A DNA stretch of 64,000 nt from Thysanoteuthis rhombus (lineage: Eukaryota > Mollusca > Cephalopoda > Oegopsida > Thysanoteuthidae): assembly GCA_963457665.1 (NCBI GenBank), contig OY735207.1:53921515-53985514 (forward strand), read 5' to 3'. The first letter of the stretch is position 1. Every line of letters begins with the position of its first letter. This document shows positions 22,668 to 34,066 of this stretch, one piece after another. The position numbers and the translations under genes were made by a program. The notes beneath the pieces were generated by a model. The model ran no database searches. It saw only the letters and a program-made list of their open reading frames with translations, and was not told the DNA's origin.

Positions 22668-22830
22668 ACAACAGGGAACGAGACAGACTCGGGAGTAAAA
22701 AGTACGTGGAAACTTTATTTGTTAATCAATCAATTCTTAAATGAATCAATAAGTATGCTATACACGTTTCGGGAGGGGTTCCCTTCTTCAGTAGCATGTG
22801 TGTACCTTTCAGTGGTTAGAGGGTTATTAT
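22665..22830 (-). repeat. PLE-type terminal unit with hammerhead-like motif
   Basis: On the plus strand it begins GAGACAGACTCGGGAGTAAA, then a TTTATT segment, then the complement of the hammerhead-like motif at 22,755-22,797. The unit at 60,113-60,361, in the opposite orientation, has the same order. Penelope-like elements are known to carry hammerhead motifs in their terminal repeats. It is a short fossil piece with no coding sequence. Confidence 0.55.
22755..22797 (-). ncRNA. Hammerhead ribozyme-like motif
   Basis: Read on the minus strand, stem I is ATGCTA (22,792-22,797) with TAGCAT (22,755-22,760), six perfect pairs. The first core strand is CTGAAGA (22,785-22,791), fitting CUGANGA. A short GGG/CCC stem II follows, then GAAAC (22,766-22,770). 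A two-pair stem III (AC with GU) closes a two-base loop, and GUA comes immediately before the expected cleavage point. One extra base lies between CUGANGA and the stem II G's. The same feature is seen in the 47.5- and 60.25-kb copies. Activity is inferred from shape only. Confidence 0.55.
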
Positions 22831-23084
22831 AGAAAACAAATTTAACATCAGATGTTTTGCTTTGGAAGCAAAAATGGAAATCAAGAAAGAGGATTCCTTT
22901 CGGGTCATCATGATGAGTTAAGACACTGTTCTGCATGTGGTGAAATATGTGTTGGTCATTATATGTATATATGTAAAAAGTATACAGTATATACATATGC
23001 GTGTGTGTGTGTGCACAAACAATTGAAGAAAATGGGGCTGCTGAAAAATCGAACCTGCAACCAATGCGCCGATTACGCTGTCTA

Positions 23085-23200
23085 ACCCAAGTAATTAATT
23101 CTCCGTGTAATAGAAGGATGTCTTTTCGAATAGTTTAAAATGATATAGCATTTATGAATATTCTGTCGGATTATATATCCATTTCTTGTTGATGTAATCT
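23085..23200. repeat. Palindromic repeat family, right part
   Basis: It starts with CTCCGTGTAATAGAAGGATG and ends with ATTCTGTCGGATTATATATC then CATTTCTTG, the complement of the left-part end. Just upstream, at 23,033-23,085, lies GCTGCTGAAAAATCGAACCT then GCAACC, a decayed tRNA-like box-B on the minus strand, as in the 26.2- and 37.5-kb copies. Confidence 0.5.
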
Positions 23201-25640
23201 TGTATGTAAGTATGTGTATAAGTATTTTGCATGTTGGAGGAACTCAAGTCACGAAATGACTTGATTAAAGGAGATAACAAAAAAGAGAAACTCGATGGAA
23301 GATGAGGTTCTTTATATTTGATTCAATGGTGGCAATCAGTTTTTGGAAATTAGGTATACGGTAATGTAGACGTTGAACGTACGAAATCCCCGAAAAAAAA
23401 ATTTGAGAAGTAGGTATAGGTCGTATCCCTGCGGACCCAATTTTTAGTAGCAGATCTACATAAACAATTTTAGTAGCACATCCGAACAAACAATTTTGAA
23501 TTAATGTCTTTTCTTTAATAATCAAAATGCAGTTATCGTACTTATTGCCAAAGCTGCACTAGTGCTTTGAACAGAAACTTCTCCAGATGATGACCCCGGG
23601 TCAAGCGATTCAAATATTATTACTGCTAACACTGCATATCCCAGGATTACCTCACGGTATCACCACTTATGGTTTTGACCCTCAATGTGAAAACCGGATC
23701 CAAAGAGATGCTGCCTCGGCCTGTTCTTGGAACTTCTTTCGAATGCCGTTATAGCGACGTTAGTTGAATATCCCAATATCGAGACATCTTACTTATATTT
23801 ATAGTAGTATAACCAGAGGAAATTTCACGCTGTCTCTTTGCAATTTTCAAAGAAGACCAGCAAGTAATATGATTTGATAAACCAATGAATAGGAGAAAAT
23901 ATTCCCCTTTTTCTCTCTTTTCACAATATGTTGGCTGTAGAAAATGCAGTACAAGGTTGTCCTTGGCTAAATACTGGCTGTATCAAGTATACTGCAAACT
24001 TTTCAAAAGATCAGCTGTTGATCTTACTCACTGTCAACAAAGAGAGTAGATAGAATTCTTTAAAATCCCAGCAGACACTGTAAATAGATCTGCGGGTAAT
24101 AAGGTGACTTGAGGCGGTAAATTAATGTATTTTGTGGAAGATGGGGTGGCGATAGGCAGCCTTACCTACAACGTAGTCGGGTAGGTAAAAAGTAAGTGTA
24201 TTCATATCTATTGGTAGTACCCGAGGAAATTTCACTGTGCATTTTGTGCATACCCTTACATACCCATTTTTCAAGTGGGGAGGGTCTGCCGTCAAATTTA
24301 TTGTTTCACTCATGTGGGTGGTGGTACCACACTACTTTTCCAGACACCAAGTAGGCCCCCACAATGGAAAGATATTTGCGGGTATTATTAAATGACTGTG
24401 TAGAGAAAAAGGTGACGTCAGAGTATTTGGTTAAGTCACACTATTTTCTTCGTCTTTTGTTACAGCTGTGTATTCTCCGGACTTCATTCGAAAGTCTGTA
24501 ATGGAAAATGAACAATAAACAACAAAAAACAGTATTACTGAATCACGTAACAATGATTAATTCACACCAAAAAAATTCAGGTTGATATCGTAATTTGTGC
24601 CGGGTAAGATAGACTCCATGAGTCCTTACCATTATTTTTCGTTGAAAAGGGATATCTGATTTTTTTTTTGTTTGTTCTGTTGCTCCCACCCCCAATAGGT
24701 AACGCCCTTAGTAATGCTCACACTAGTAAAGTCATATAAATAACAACTTCAACATCGGTTGGGGAAGGAAATAAAAAAAAAAAGATGACTTTTTTTTCTT
24801 CTTTGTCGAATACCCTTTCCATTCTTTCACTGATGTTCGTGACTGAACATTACTTAGCCTCTGCTGCTGTCTTCTCCCCTCGTTACACGATCGAACGCGC
24901 ACGGTCGGACCTCCCCCCCACCGGCTTAAACCCGTTGCTATATGCCAAGGTTCAAGGTTATCAAGTGGTGGTGGTGGTGGTTTCCTCTCCACCCCCCAGT
25001 TAGTTATGACACTCGCCTGCACGGTATGCAGGGCGCATCCCTGACACCCCCCCCCCACCGAATGCCAAAAGCAACATTATCTCTTACCTTCACGTGGAAT
25101 GTTTCTATAGACAGGGAGATTACGTTTTTTTCTCGAAGGTTTTTTTTTTACCTTACAAATTTACGTCATCAAATGAAGAGATGTAAGTGTTTCAGAGATT
25201 TTAAAGACAGTATAAGAATACCTTGGATGGTGCAGTTTTGATTAGTATGGGTTTTGATGCTGTACGACTAAGGTACTATTGAACAAATTGATCTAACTAG
25301 ATGTAAGTTGAAAACAAAAACATTAATTAATTATAAATTCTTTAATAGTGTAGTTTTGAACATTGCAGAATATTGTCGGTTTAATTAACCGGACTTATCA
25401 AGGTATACCTGTATTTTCAAAGACTCACCTGCAGTTTACTTAGTTGAAATTTTACGAGAAAAAAACCAGTCTGTTGTACGGGTTAAATGAGTCTGCATTT
25501 CAGAGAGATTATGTAAGCAGAAAAAGAAAGTTCTTGGTCCCAATGCAGGAAAGCATCATGACATACTAATGACGAGTCATTATGTCTAATCATCTAACGA
25601 TAAAGTGTAGAGATTCATATCTTTCACAGTGGCATTACCG
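23201..25640. other. Region without recognised gene
   Basis: No domain is recognised in any frame. Two stretches, near 23,800-23,835 and 24,205-24,240, share GAGGAAATTTCAC with nearby similarity, suggesting a diverged repeat. G- and C-run-rich sequence at 24,900-25,060 yields Pro- and Gly-rich frames without family resemblance. Confidence 0.4.
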
Positions 25641-25642
25641 TG

Positions 25643-26017
<375 letters not shown>

Positions 26018-26039
26018 AACCATTGTTATATACGTATAT

Positions 26040-26530
26040 GTATACTTATCAAGAAATGGATATACTATCCGACAGAATGATTATAAATTGTGTCACATTA
26101 TATTGGAACTCTATTTGAAATGGTCTCCCATTATTAGACGGTGAATGTATCATTTGGCCTGGACATCGTAAAAGAATGAAAAATTACAGAAAATGAAGCT
26201 GCTGCAGGAATCGAACCTGCAACCGATAGCACGTAACGTTGTTTTTACCACTGAGCCAAACAGCCTACTGTAATGCAAAGGCCAATGGCTATTCAGACTC
26301 CAAACCCTCATTTTGTTTATTCACGGTCTAAATTTGCTGTATTTGTTTCACAACACGTATAATTATATCATCAAGAAATGGATAAATAATCCGACAGAAA
26401 TAATTATAAATGCATTAAATTGCTTACCGTGTAATAACGGGAGATCACTTCAAATATAGTTTTAAAGTAATATAATGCACTTATAATTATTTCTGTCGGA
26501 TTATATGTCAATTCCTTAATAACGTAATTA
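26040..26530. repeat. Palindromic repeat with embedded tRNA-like module
   Basis: The left part (26,050-26,150) has AAGAAATGGATATACTATCC then GACAGAATGATTATAAA. The right part (26,375-26,520) is itself a foldback: AAGAAATGGATAAATAATCC then GACAGAAATAATTATAAATG, mirrored by TTATAATTATTTCTGTCGG then ATTATATGTCAATTCCTT. Between them, on the minus strand, 26,200-26,275 holds a tRNA-like unit: GGCTGTTTGGCTCAGTGG (box A), GCAGGTTCGATTCCTGC (T arm and box B), and a 7-pair acceptor with AGCAGCT allowing G-U. The anticodon arm does not pair well. Confidence 0.6.
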
Positions 26531-27944
26531 TCCACGTTGAGAAAAAATGAAGCAGATGTAGACAGTGAATGAAAATAAAATGAGAATTTTGATTTGAATC
26601 AGTTATTTGGGCCTTTGCATAACCAGGTTGCGCTACCTGAATGCTCTTCTTTCCTCATTCACAGACAGCTTTGTGCAACTCTTGCTCCCACAATGTCCAA
26701 CTTCATGTCCTTTCGCCTACTGGCCCCTGTGAGATAATTGTCATAAATGTACCGGTCTATCTCCTACTTGCTTCGTCTCTACAGTTTGATCTTTTGACGG
26801 CACCGACAGAAAACTATGCAAAATAGTTTTGCATCGTATTGTTATGATTGAGTACTCCCTCATCTTGTTCATTCTTTTCTCAGTGCGTTGAACGAAACCA
26901 GACATCAACAAGAGAATCCAGAAATGTTAATGATGATCTTGGATGTCGTCTTATCAAAATCAACTGACAAGAATGAAGTTCAATGCCTGTAGGCAAGGCT
27001 AACGTAAATGTAAAGGATGAAAGTGATCCCAACGAACATGCTTGATTCGTCAATGTGTAAGTTTCGAATGAACAACGAAATATTAAGCATGTTTTTTTTA
27101 ATTCGATATCGATCACATGCAAGTAGTAGACATTGGGCATGCAAAAAACATTGGAATCACGAAGTAGGTATGTACCGTGCCCCCACCATTTCGATCATTG
27201 TATAAAAACGAGAAAAAGTTTTGTTTTTTTTCCAGATTATTATCTTTGATGTTGTTATTAAGCTTTAAGGTTTAACGGATACAAGACTGGCCGACAAAAG
27301 AGAAGAAGTTTTTTCTTCCTTTCATGATACATAATAAGCCTGTTACAACAGTTAAATATGTGAAAATGAAATTCTAACTTGGTTGAATTTTCCCTTTCTT
27401 TTGTTTTTAAACGTTTTCTTTTCTTGCTTCTTCCGTTTGGAGACCGTCAACCAAAACTGTCAATATAGTCAACATCAGTGGCGTATGTTGCTTTGTATCT
27501 TGGGTGGGCTGTGTGCTACGAATGCACAGAAACGTGAAATATTTTAGTGCCTGTAAAAAGCAACGAACATCTGACACCTTTCTGGCACAATGTAGGTAAG
27601 GTGGTCCGATGGTAGGAATTACAGAATCAGGATCAGACGTTAATATCAGCGGAAAATAATGTCCAATCCAAATTTTGTTTTCCTTTCATCAGTTCTGTAA
27701 TTTGTTCGGCGTTCGTAACATCAGATGAGCGAGGTTATGAAACTCTACAACATACAATCGGGACCACTTTCCCTACATCGTACCAAAAAAGGCCTTTACA
27801 GTCAGTTGCTTTTTACAGACACTAAAATATTTTTGCGTTTTTGTGAGTCGGTAGCCCACAGCACATCCAAGTTACAAAGCACCGAATGCCACTGGTTATT
27901 TTCTTCCATGCCCTTTTCTCTTTCTATACCATCTAATGGTCCTT
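26531..27944. other. Region without firm gene
   Basis: Frames are short. A plus frame from about 27,353 to 27,547 has a hydrophobic run, then LETVNQNCQ. It resembles LETVDQNCQ in the small ORF at 43,290-43,472; the DNA there also matches (ACCGTC, then ACCAAAACTGTCAA), so a shared repeat may explain it. Confidence 0.3.
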
Positions 27945-28250
27945 AGGGCGACAGCCGTAGAACAATTGTTAGCACGCTAGTCTCGCACAATTTCGCTAGT
28001 TGTGAATTCGATCCTCACGGATGTCCCGTTAGTGTATCTTGGTGCCAGACCCAGTAATACGTACATGGGCTCTTGCTGTAACAACGATTAAAAAGCTAGT
28101 CTGGCAGACCATTTCTAGCGAGTTCCATCCTCACTGGATGACCCACAATTATTGCCATTTGTTAGACTAAGCTGAGTTAAATATCTACATAAAGATATCT
28201 GCCGAAGAACGATTCTTGGCAAGCAATCTCGCAAGCTGTTGATACTGGAG
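27945..28250 (+). repeat. tRNA-derived SINE relic
   Basis: The head is GTAGAACAATTGTTAGCACG (box A) and TTGTGAATTCGATCCTCACG (box B). The body includes GTGTATCTTGGTGCCAGACC and later a second GAGTTCCATCCTCACTGG. The 3' part (GTTAGACTAAGCTGAGTTAA, then GATATCTGCCGAAGAACGAT) parallels the body of the 8.0-kb SINE. Confidence 0.55.
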
Positions 28251-28319
28251 TGAATAAAAAGCTTAATTTAGTAGACCTCCCTCTATATTGTTTGCTATCA
28301 ACTGATTATCTTGATTATT

Positions 28320-28535
28320 TCTCGTCTCTGTTTTCCTTCTCTGTTTTTTTATTTTGTTTGTTTGTTTTTTTTTCAACACTTTTCCTGCCGTTGTTTTTTT
28401 TTGGTGAATTTCTCCTTCCATATTTTCCACTTGCTAATCATTTGCTTTTTCGATTGAGGAGCTGCGTTTTTTTTTGTTTGTTTGTTTTTTTCCCCGTCAT
28501 ATTTTTCCAACAAAAATGAAATGGCAAAGTGTGTG
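28320..28535. repeat. T-rich tract with TTTG runs
   Basis: Pyrimidine-rich and TTTG-repeat sequence. The 89-codon plus frame over it is mostly Phe and Leu from poly-T and is not taken as a gene. Confidence 0.7.
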
Positions 28536-28539
28536 AGTG

Positions 28540-28985
28540 TAAATCCCTGCAAATTGAACCAAGCAGAGCAACGACCTAATGCATCCCAGCTGTGAACATC
28601 CTCTTCCTTCCGTTCGAATCCTCCACCTTCTCCCCACGCCCTGACCCCACAGCAAAGTAGCAGTAGGACTAGTCGGCCGCCGGCGGCAGTAAGCGAGCCC
28701 TGACAGCGGCGCGAAATGAGAAGCAGATCGCCGATCGTCATTTCTTTATCGCATTTGTATCAGAAGAAATGAGCGTCCACTAAGCCTTCAGAGGTGACGC
28801 ATCCAGAAAGAACGCCACTATCATTAGAATCTCAGGACAAGTGGGACACCAGTTGGGAGATTAAGCCACATGTTGATACCAACATTTCTGAATGCTCACA
28901 GGAACATCCCGGAAAAAAAGGCGCATGAGGAAAGGGCGGACAGTGCTCAATTAATGACTGGCGCCTGCTGAAGGGACCGTCGGTC
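28540..28985. other. GC-richer island without recognised coding
   Basis: 28,600-28,740 is the most GC- and CpG-rich short patch I noticed in the window, including GGCCGCCGGCGGCAGTAAGC and GACAGCGGCGCGAAATGAG. It could be a promoter or first untranslated exon of a gene outside the window. No open frame continues through it convincingly. Confidence 0.3.
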
Positions 28986-29133
28986 TGTTCTTATTGTCTT
29001 GTCTAGCTTTCTCTCCAAATTGTCCTGTCTTAAAGAGACAATATAATTGACCAAAATCTGGAAGTAATCAAGCTATATATTCATCTTATGCCTTTAAGTG
29101 ATAAGGATTAGATTCCTTGCAATAGGTCTAGAT

Positions 29134-29622
29134 CAGCGGTGCTCAAACTTTCTCCCAGTGGACCCCTCAATGTTCTTAGAAAAATATGTGTGGACCCCAA
29201 AAGAGTTCTTATGTTAATTAGGTAATTATAGTAAAAATAAGCAATCACAAGTTTTCCGAAACTATATTTAGTTCGAAAAATATGCACGATCTAAAGAGGA
29301 TGAGAAATAAAAGAAGGGCCAATGGGAAGAATGACACTGTTTCATTATTTACAATCCTTTTTGAAGTCTGATTTAATGATAGACATCTGGCTTTTCATAT
29401 CTGTCTCAGCATTCAGTCTATAACGATGATTAGTTTTTATTGTTGTGTACGCAGAAAATCCTGCTTCTCATAAACACGTTGTTGGGAAGGGGAGAAGTAT
29501 TTTGATAGCCTTTCCTGATTTTTTCCTTCATCTTTTTTCCAAAATGATTTTCCTTTCGCGAACCCTTTACGTCGATCTCACGGACCACTGGGTGTCCGTG
29601 GACCACATTTTGAGAACCGTTA
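29134..29622. mobile_element. hAT-type MITE with near-perfect target duplication
   Basis: The left end is CAGCGGTGCTCAAACTT. The right end, reversed, is TAACGGTTCTCAAAATG. The ends continue with GTGGACCCC and its mirrored GTGGTCCA-type sequence. Flanking 8-mers GTCTAGAT (29,126-29,133) and GTCTACAT (29,623-29,630) match at 7 of 8 bases, as expected for an 8-bp hAT duplication. It is 489 bp with no transposase. Confidence 0.75.
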
Positions 29623-29987
29623 GTCTACATAGTCTTGGTAACGGAAGCTGTTAGTTTTATGAGCGGAAAAGAAGTCATAGTTTATTTATTGTAAGAAACC
29701 TAATAAAAAGTAGTTGACCTTCAAAATTAATCTTCAAATATGGAAACAGAACCAAGAGACTGGGGAAGAAAAATTTTGAACTGGTTTCTCGTTTAAAATA
29801 TCATTAATTGGAATTATATGGAAAAAAAAACAACTCATCTATGTATGTCAATACTTCTTGGAGTATATTTCTTGGTTGTAAGGGGTAAGTTTTGTAACGG
29901 ACTAAGTAGCAACTACACATTCTGATAATCAAAATTCAATTTCTATTTCTAATCTAGGCCTTAGTTTAGAGATTTATGAAGCCATAA

Positions 29988-30815
29988 CATCATCATCATC
30001 ATCAGTCTTTTAACGTCCGTCGTTGGACAAAGACCTTCTCCAGGATCCGCCACACTTCTCTTTCATGGGCCTTGCGGAGCCAGTATCTTCTAAATTTGTC
30101 CAGTTCATCTCTCCATCTTGTATTTTGTTGGCCTCGGTTTTGCATGTGATCTCTCGGGATCCATGTTGTGAGTCGTGATGTCCATCGGCTGTTTGTCATT
30201 CTTGCAACATGGCCTGCCTGATGCCATTCAAGTTTTCAAATAGATTCTATGATATCTCTGACTCCCGTTTTCTCCCTGATATAGTGTGCTGTCTTGTGAT
30301 CTCTCTATGAGAGGTCGAACATGATTCTCTCATGTGTGCGTTGCATGCTTCTTAGTTTGTAGGTTTGTCTCTTGGTTAGGTTCCATGTTTCAGCTCTGTA
30401 ACTATCGGAGGATGCATTGGTTATATACTCTTCTTCTTAGGATTATTGGGATCGACTTATTTTTTAAGGTTGAGCTTGCTCTGCCAAAGGCTTGCCATCC
30501 CAGGGTGATTCTTCGCTTGATCTCATGCGTGAGTTTCATGGAGATTCGCTGTCCTAGGTAGATAAAGTGGTCTACTTTCCCCAGTTTTGCATCTTCGATT
30601 TCGACAGTCATGTCTTTATTCTCAATGTGATCGTTGCACATGATTTTTCTTTTTCTGAAATTCATGTGTAGGCTAACTCTTATGCTTTCTTCATTTAGTT
30701 CATCTAGCATTAGTTGGAGGTCATGTAAGTTCTCTGCGAAAAGGACGATGTCGTCTGCAAATCTTAGGTTGCTCAGATATTCGCCGTCTATAAAATCCTT
30801 CCTTCTCGCGTTTGT
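29988..30815 (-). mobile_element. RTE-type LINE relic, 5'-truncated
   Basis: The minus-strand 3' part of a reverse-transcriptase ORF begins near 30,815. It contains GEYLSNLRFADDIVLFAENL (the FADD catalytic box), then NFRKRKIMCN, VDHFIYLGQRISMK, HEIKRRITLGWQAFGRASS and VYNQCIL. After a damaged stretch, SRWTSRLTTWIPRDHM and NTRWRDELDKFRRYW lead to the ORF end, TLKD. It closes with an (ATG)n tail at 29,988-30,004. A stop interrupts after QCILR and the frame shifts between 30,200 and 30,400, so it is dead. The 3' end is shared with 2,724-2,832. Confidence 0.88.
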
Positions 30816-32080
30816 TGATTATTTTTTACTATTTTTTTTATAAAAAAATTTTACAATTTTCTCTATGAAATAGGGATAGCACATGATTGACCTGAAGCTC
30901 TGACCTACATTTCAAATAAATCAAAACAGTAAAAAAAGTCGCGAATCTTTTCTCACTCCATGAGTAAGGAATAAGAGGAGGGAGAAAAAAGGTGGGGGAG
31001 AAAATGCTGGCTTTCAAAGATGAGGAATAGAAGAAAGAGAAGAAGAGGAGTTGTGTGACTGATTTTCTGAATAAAAGCAAATTATATTTGAAATATTTTT
31101 CATTGATGTAGGAATTGACCTGATCCGGGGAAATACAATGCGATACAAAAAAAAATATTTATTGTTTGGAAAGACTGTAGTTGTTTGCGTTTTAAAAAAA
31201 TAAGATATACTGTAGTCTTCTAAATTGTGCAAATAAAGAAATGCACAAAAAATAATTTTGAAATTGATTTTTTTTCCAAAAATTAATTTCATGGATAGAT
31301 GTTTTTAAATGTTTTAAAATTTTTACTCTGTGTGAATGATTATGAAACATTGTCGTCAATTAAAACTTTAATCTATCGAGAAATGTTTAAAGTTCAACAA
31401 AATCTAATGTTCCACAATTTTTGATATAACTAGTTTAATTCATTTTCATACGTGAAGCTATCAGTAAATATGTAAAGCCGGCTAAGAATTAATTATCAAA
31501 GCTTTGCCTGCGGAGTTCTGGCGACATAAGGACTTGCAGTACACCAGCAAGTTCTCCCACTGAGCTAAAAAAAAACTTAGAGCACGCTAGGCAGGACACC
31601 TTATCAAATTAAGTAGACCATGGTAAAGGGTCTAATTACCCCAATCGGGTATCAAATACCCTTTACTGGAGGTAATTTTAAAAACTCATTGACTATTTAA
31701 AAAATCAGAAAGAAATGGTTAAACATATTTGCCCGAATATATACGTAAAAAGAATGGTTTTGTAAACAGAGCTTTTGGTTTCCGAATTATTAATCCGAAT
31801 CTATGCAGGGACGCATTTTTGACAGTGTTTTTATTCTGCGGAAGAATATTGTGTGGGCTTTTATCATGAGAGTATTTTCCATGGAATCAAAATAATCTAT
31901 TAGCAATATCAATTGTACATTTTTAAAATACTCATCATGGGTTTTTTTTTCCGGGCGCATTTATGACAGTGGGTTTTTCCTGCGGAGGAATTTCGTGTGG
32001 GCTTTTATCATGTGAGCATTTTCGATGGAATCTACTAATCTATAATTAATATCAAATATACATTTTCAAAATACTCATTG
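30816..32080. other. Region without recognised gene
   Basis: AT-rich. Near 31,505-31,585 the minus strand has a tRNA-like TTAGCTCAGTGGGAGAACTT without a consensus box B. Two stretches near 31,800-31,900 and 31,950-32,050 are tandem relatives sharing GACAGTG, TGTGTGGGCTTTTATCATG and GAGTATTTTCCATGGAATC-type words, an old duplication of about 150-165 bp. Confidence 0.45.
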
Positions 32081-32084
32081 CAGT

Positions 32085-32160
32085 GTGATGGTTAACGAGC
32101 TTGTTTCGCAAACTATTGAGTCCATCTCTCGCAGATTCCCCGATGTATATCGTCACGAAA
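32085..32160 (+). repeat. Decayed tRNA-like SINE head
   Basis: TGATGGTTAACGAGCTTGTT followed by TCGCAAACTATTGAGTCC and ATCTCTCGCAGATTCCCC is consistent with a tRNA-derived head of the TGGTTAA..GCTTGCTTCGCAACCA kind. It is weak. The 111-codon minus frame across 32,052-32,387 has no recognised domain. Confidence 0.3.
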
Positions 32161-32499
32161 CTGGGTAGATATAGTCCATAATATTCAAACAGGTCTAGTT
32201 GGTCAAAAAAAGAAATTATCACGTTATCAACGTCTTTTGGCAACATACTGTGTTGGGGGAGATCAATTAAAAAATTGGAAGCTAGGATGATCAATGAATA
32301 AGATACTTCTCTCGCCTTTTGATCGATCAGCAAAAAGTCAGAATTTCTAAAAGAAAGTGTGAACGCTGCTCGACTCAAATTAACCAATTTAGCTAAAACT
32401 CATACTCTTAATTGAACCCCCAACTAAAACCTATAGATAAAAGGTGTAAATGTTTAATTTTTCCATCTTCTAGCTCCATTACTTCGGCCACGCACGCCC

Positions 32500-32501
<2 letters not shown>

Positions 32502-32573
<72 letters not shown>

Positions 32574-32584
32574 AATATATATAT

Positions 32585-32627
<43 letters not shown>

Positions 32628-32640
32628 GCCAATCAGCCAG
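32502..32640. repeat. (TA)n followed by (GACA)n
   Basis: TA repeats run to about 32,571 and GACA tetranucleotides from 32,588 to 32,625, then CAGC-like units. Confidence 0.9.
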
Positions 32641-33042
32641 CCAGCAAGCCAGAATCACTTAAAAATTGAAGAAAGCTATTTTAATGGTTTCCATTGAATG
32701 CTATTCGATATGATAACAAAAAAACATTAAAAAGTTTTATTAGATGTCATTCATGACGTTTCTGCATAAAACGCGAACTTAGGCCCTTCGGCGTCTGTTG
32801 AGGAAAAGCTATTTCAAACGAAGAAGTTGATGAAATCCGGTCAATGTCTATCATGAAATGAGTCCTCCTTGATGATATCTAAATTACAACAAACTGCTTG
32901 CCCATCTTGAAAATCAGCTTTCAGAATTCTCGCTTTATGACCGGTTTTGAAAACTAATCATAATATCTTGTGTTCTCATCATTCCTCTTTTCTTTCAGAA
33001 ATATACGATGTCCTGTTGGGGAAAATTTGAATTGTTTTGAAC

Positions 33043-34066
33043 ATGAGTATAGATGAAACACAACGAAGACGCTGCATGCTCTAGGAATTCAAAAAGGGTC
33101 CATCAAATGCATAAGCGGAATGGTAATGTCTTTAATATGGAAATAGAGCCGTGAGTGTCAAGACATGCCAGCGATAGTTTGTTCCACTTCGGTCGGGAGT
33201 TCTTTTCCTAAAAGATTACCCTTCGTTACTGGCGGTCGACTTCGATCAGGAATCAAACTCTCCTTAGTAGAATAAAATCCTGAACTGAAACACAAAAAAT
33301 GACACACTTATTTTTAAAAAATCAACAAAACACGTTCAGCAATTATAAAGCACCTCCATGGGTTCAATAAAGTGTTAATAGTTTCAACATAATCTGACCG
33401 ATTCTCAACTCAATCAGAGAGTCACCACCTGTTCACTGCCCAAGGACCATACATGTTACCGGAACATTTCTGGGGATGGTGATTACCTGTGATGAAAAGT
33501 GGATCCTTTATAATCATATCCAGCGAAAGAGACAATGGTTACGACTCAAGGGAAAGCCCATGCTCGTACCAAAACCGAGATTTCACTCTGAGAAAGTAAT
33601 GCTTTGCTTTTGGTTGGAAACGAAGGTTGTCGTCGGTCATGCAGTATTAAATGATAGTGAGACAGTCGATACTAAGAGATACTGTCGCCAGTTGGAAGCA
33701 TTGCATCAGTCATTGTTAAAAAAAAGTGAGCGTAAGTAGTCAATCAGGAAGGTGTTTCACTCTTGCGTGATAACGCAAGACCACATGTTGCGTGATTAAT
33801 CCGGGAAGAAATAATGGTCTTGACGTTTTCCCACATCCTTCTGACTCGACAGGCCTTGCTCCATCAGATTATCACTTTTTCAGCTGGTTAAAAAATTTCC
33901 CTAGACAGGAAACAATTCAGCAATTATGAGGAGGTTAGAAATGATACAGATTGTTTTTTTTGCCTGAAAATACAAAGAATTTTATAGTAAAAGTATTAAA
34001 GATTTCATTACTAGATGGGCTCATGTAATCGAAAATGAAAGAAAATATTACCTTGATTGGATATGA
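33043..34066 (+). mobile_element. mariner-family transposon relic
   Basis: The remnant starts MSIDETQRRRCML (family: MSLEQTHIRHCMLFEF) and passes SVKTCQR (HTH region). The longest clean block is VITCDEKWILYNHIQRKRQW (33,479-33,538), then KVMLCFWLETK, containing the first catalytic Asp (DEKW). LLRDNARPHVA near 33,765-33,800 holds the second acidic residue and GLAPSDYHFF near 33,850-33,880 the third. It ends with ITRWAHVIENERKYYLDW and a stop near 34,064. Several in-frame stops and shifts make it inactive. Confidence 0.9.

Noticed and set aside
26200-26275. Possible functional tRNA gene on the minus strand
   Set aside because: Box A, box B, T arm and acceptor look good, but the anticodon and D arms do not pair. 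Diverged copies in the same repeat context exist at 37.5 and 23.0 kb.
28250-28741. Overlapping 89- and 122-codon ORFs near the GC-rich patch
   Set aside because: Composition-driven (Phe/Leu from poly-T; Lys/Gln on the other strand) with no domain.
32052-32387. 111-codon minus ORF
   Set aside because: It crosses a tRNA-like SINE head on the opposite strand and shows no recognisable domain.
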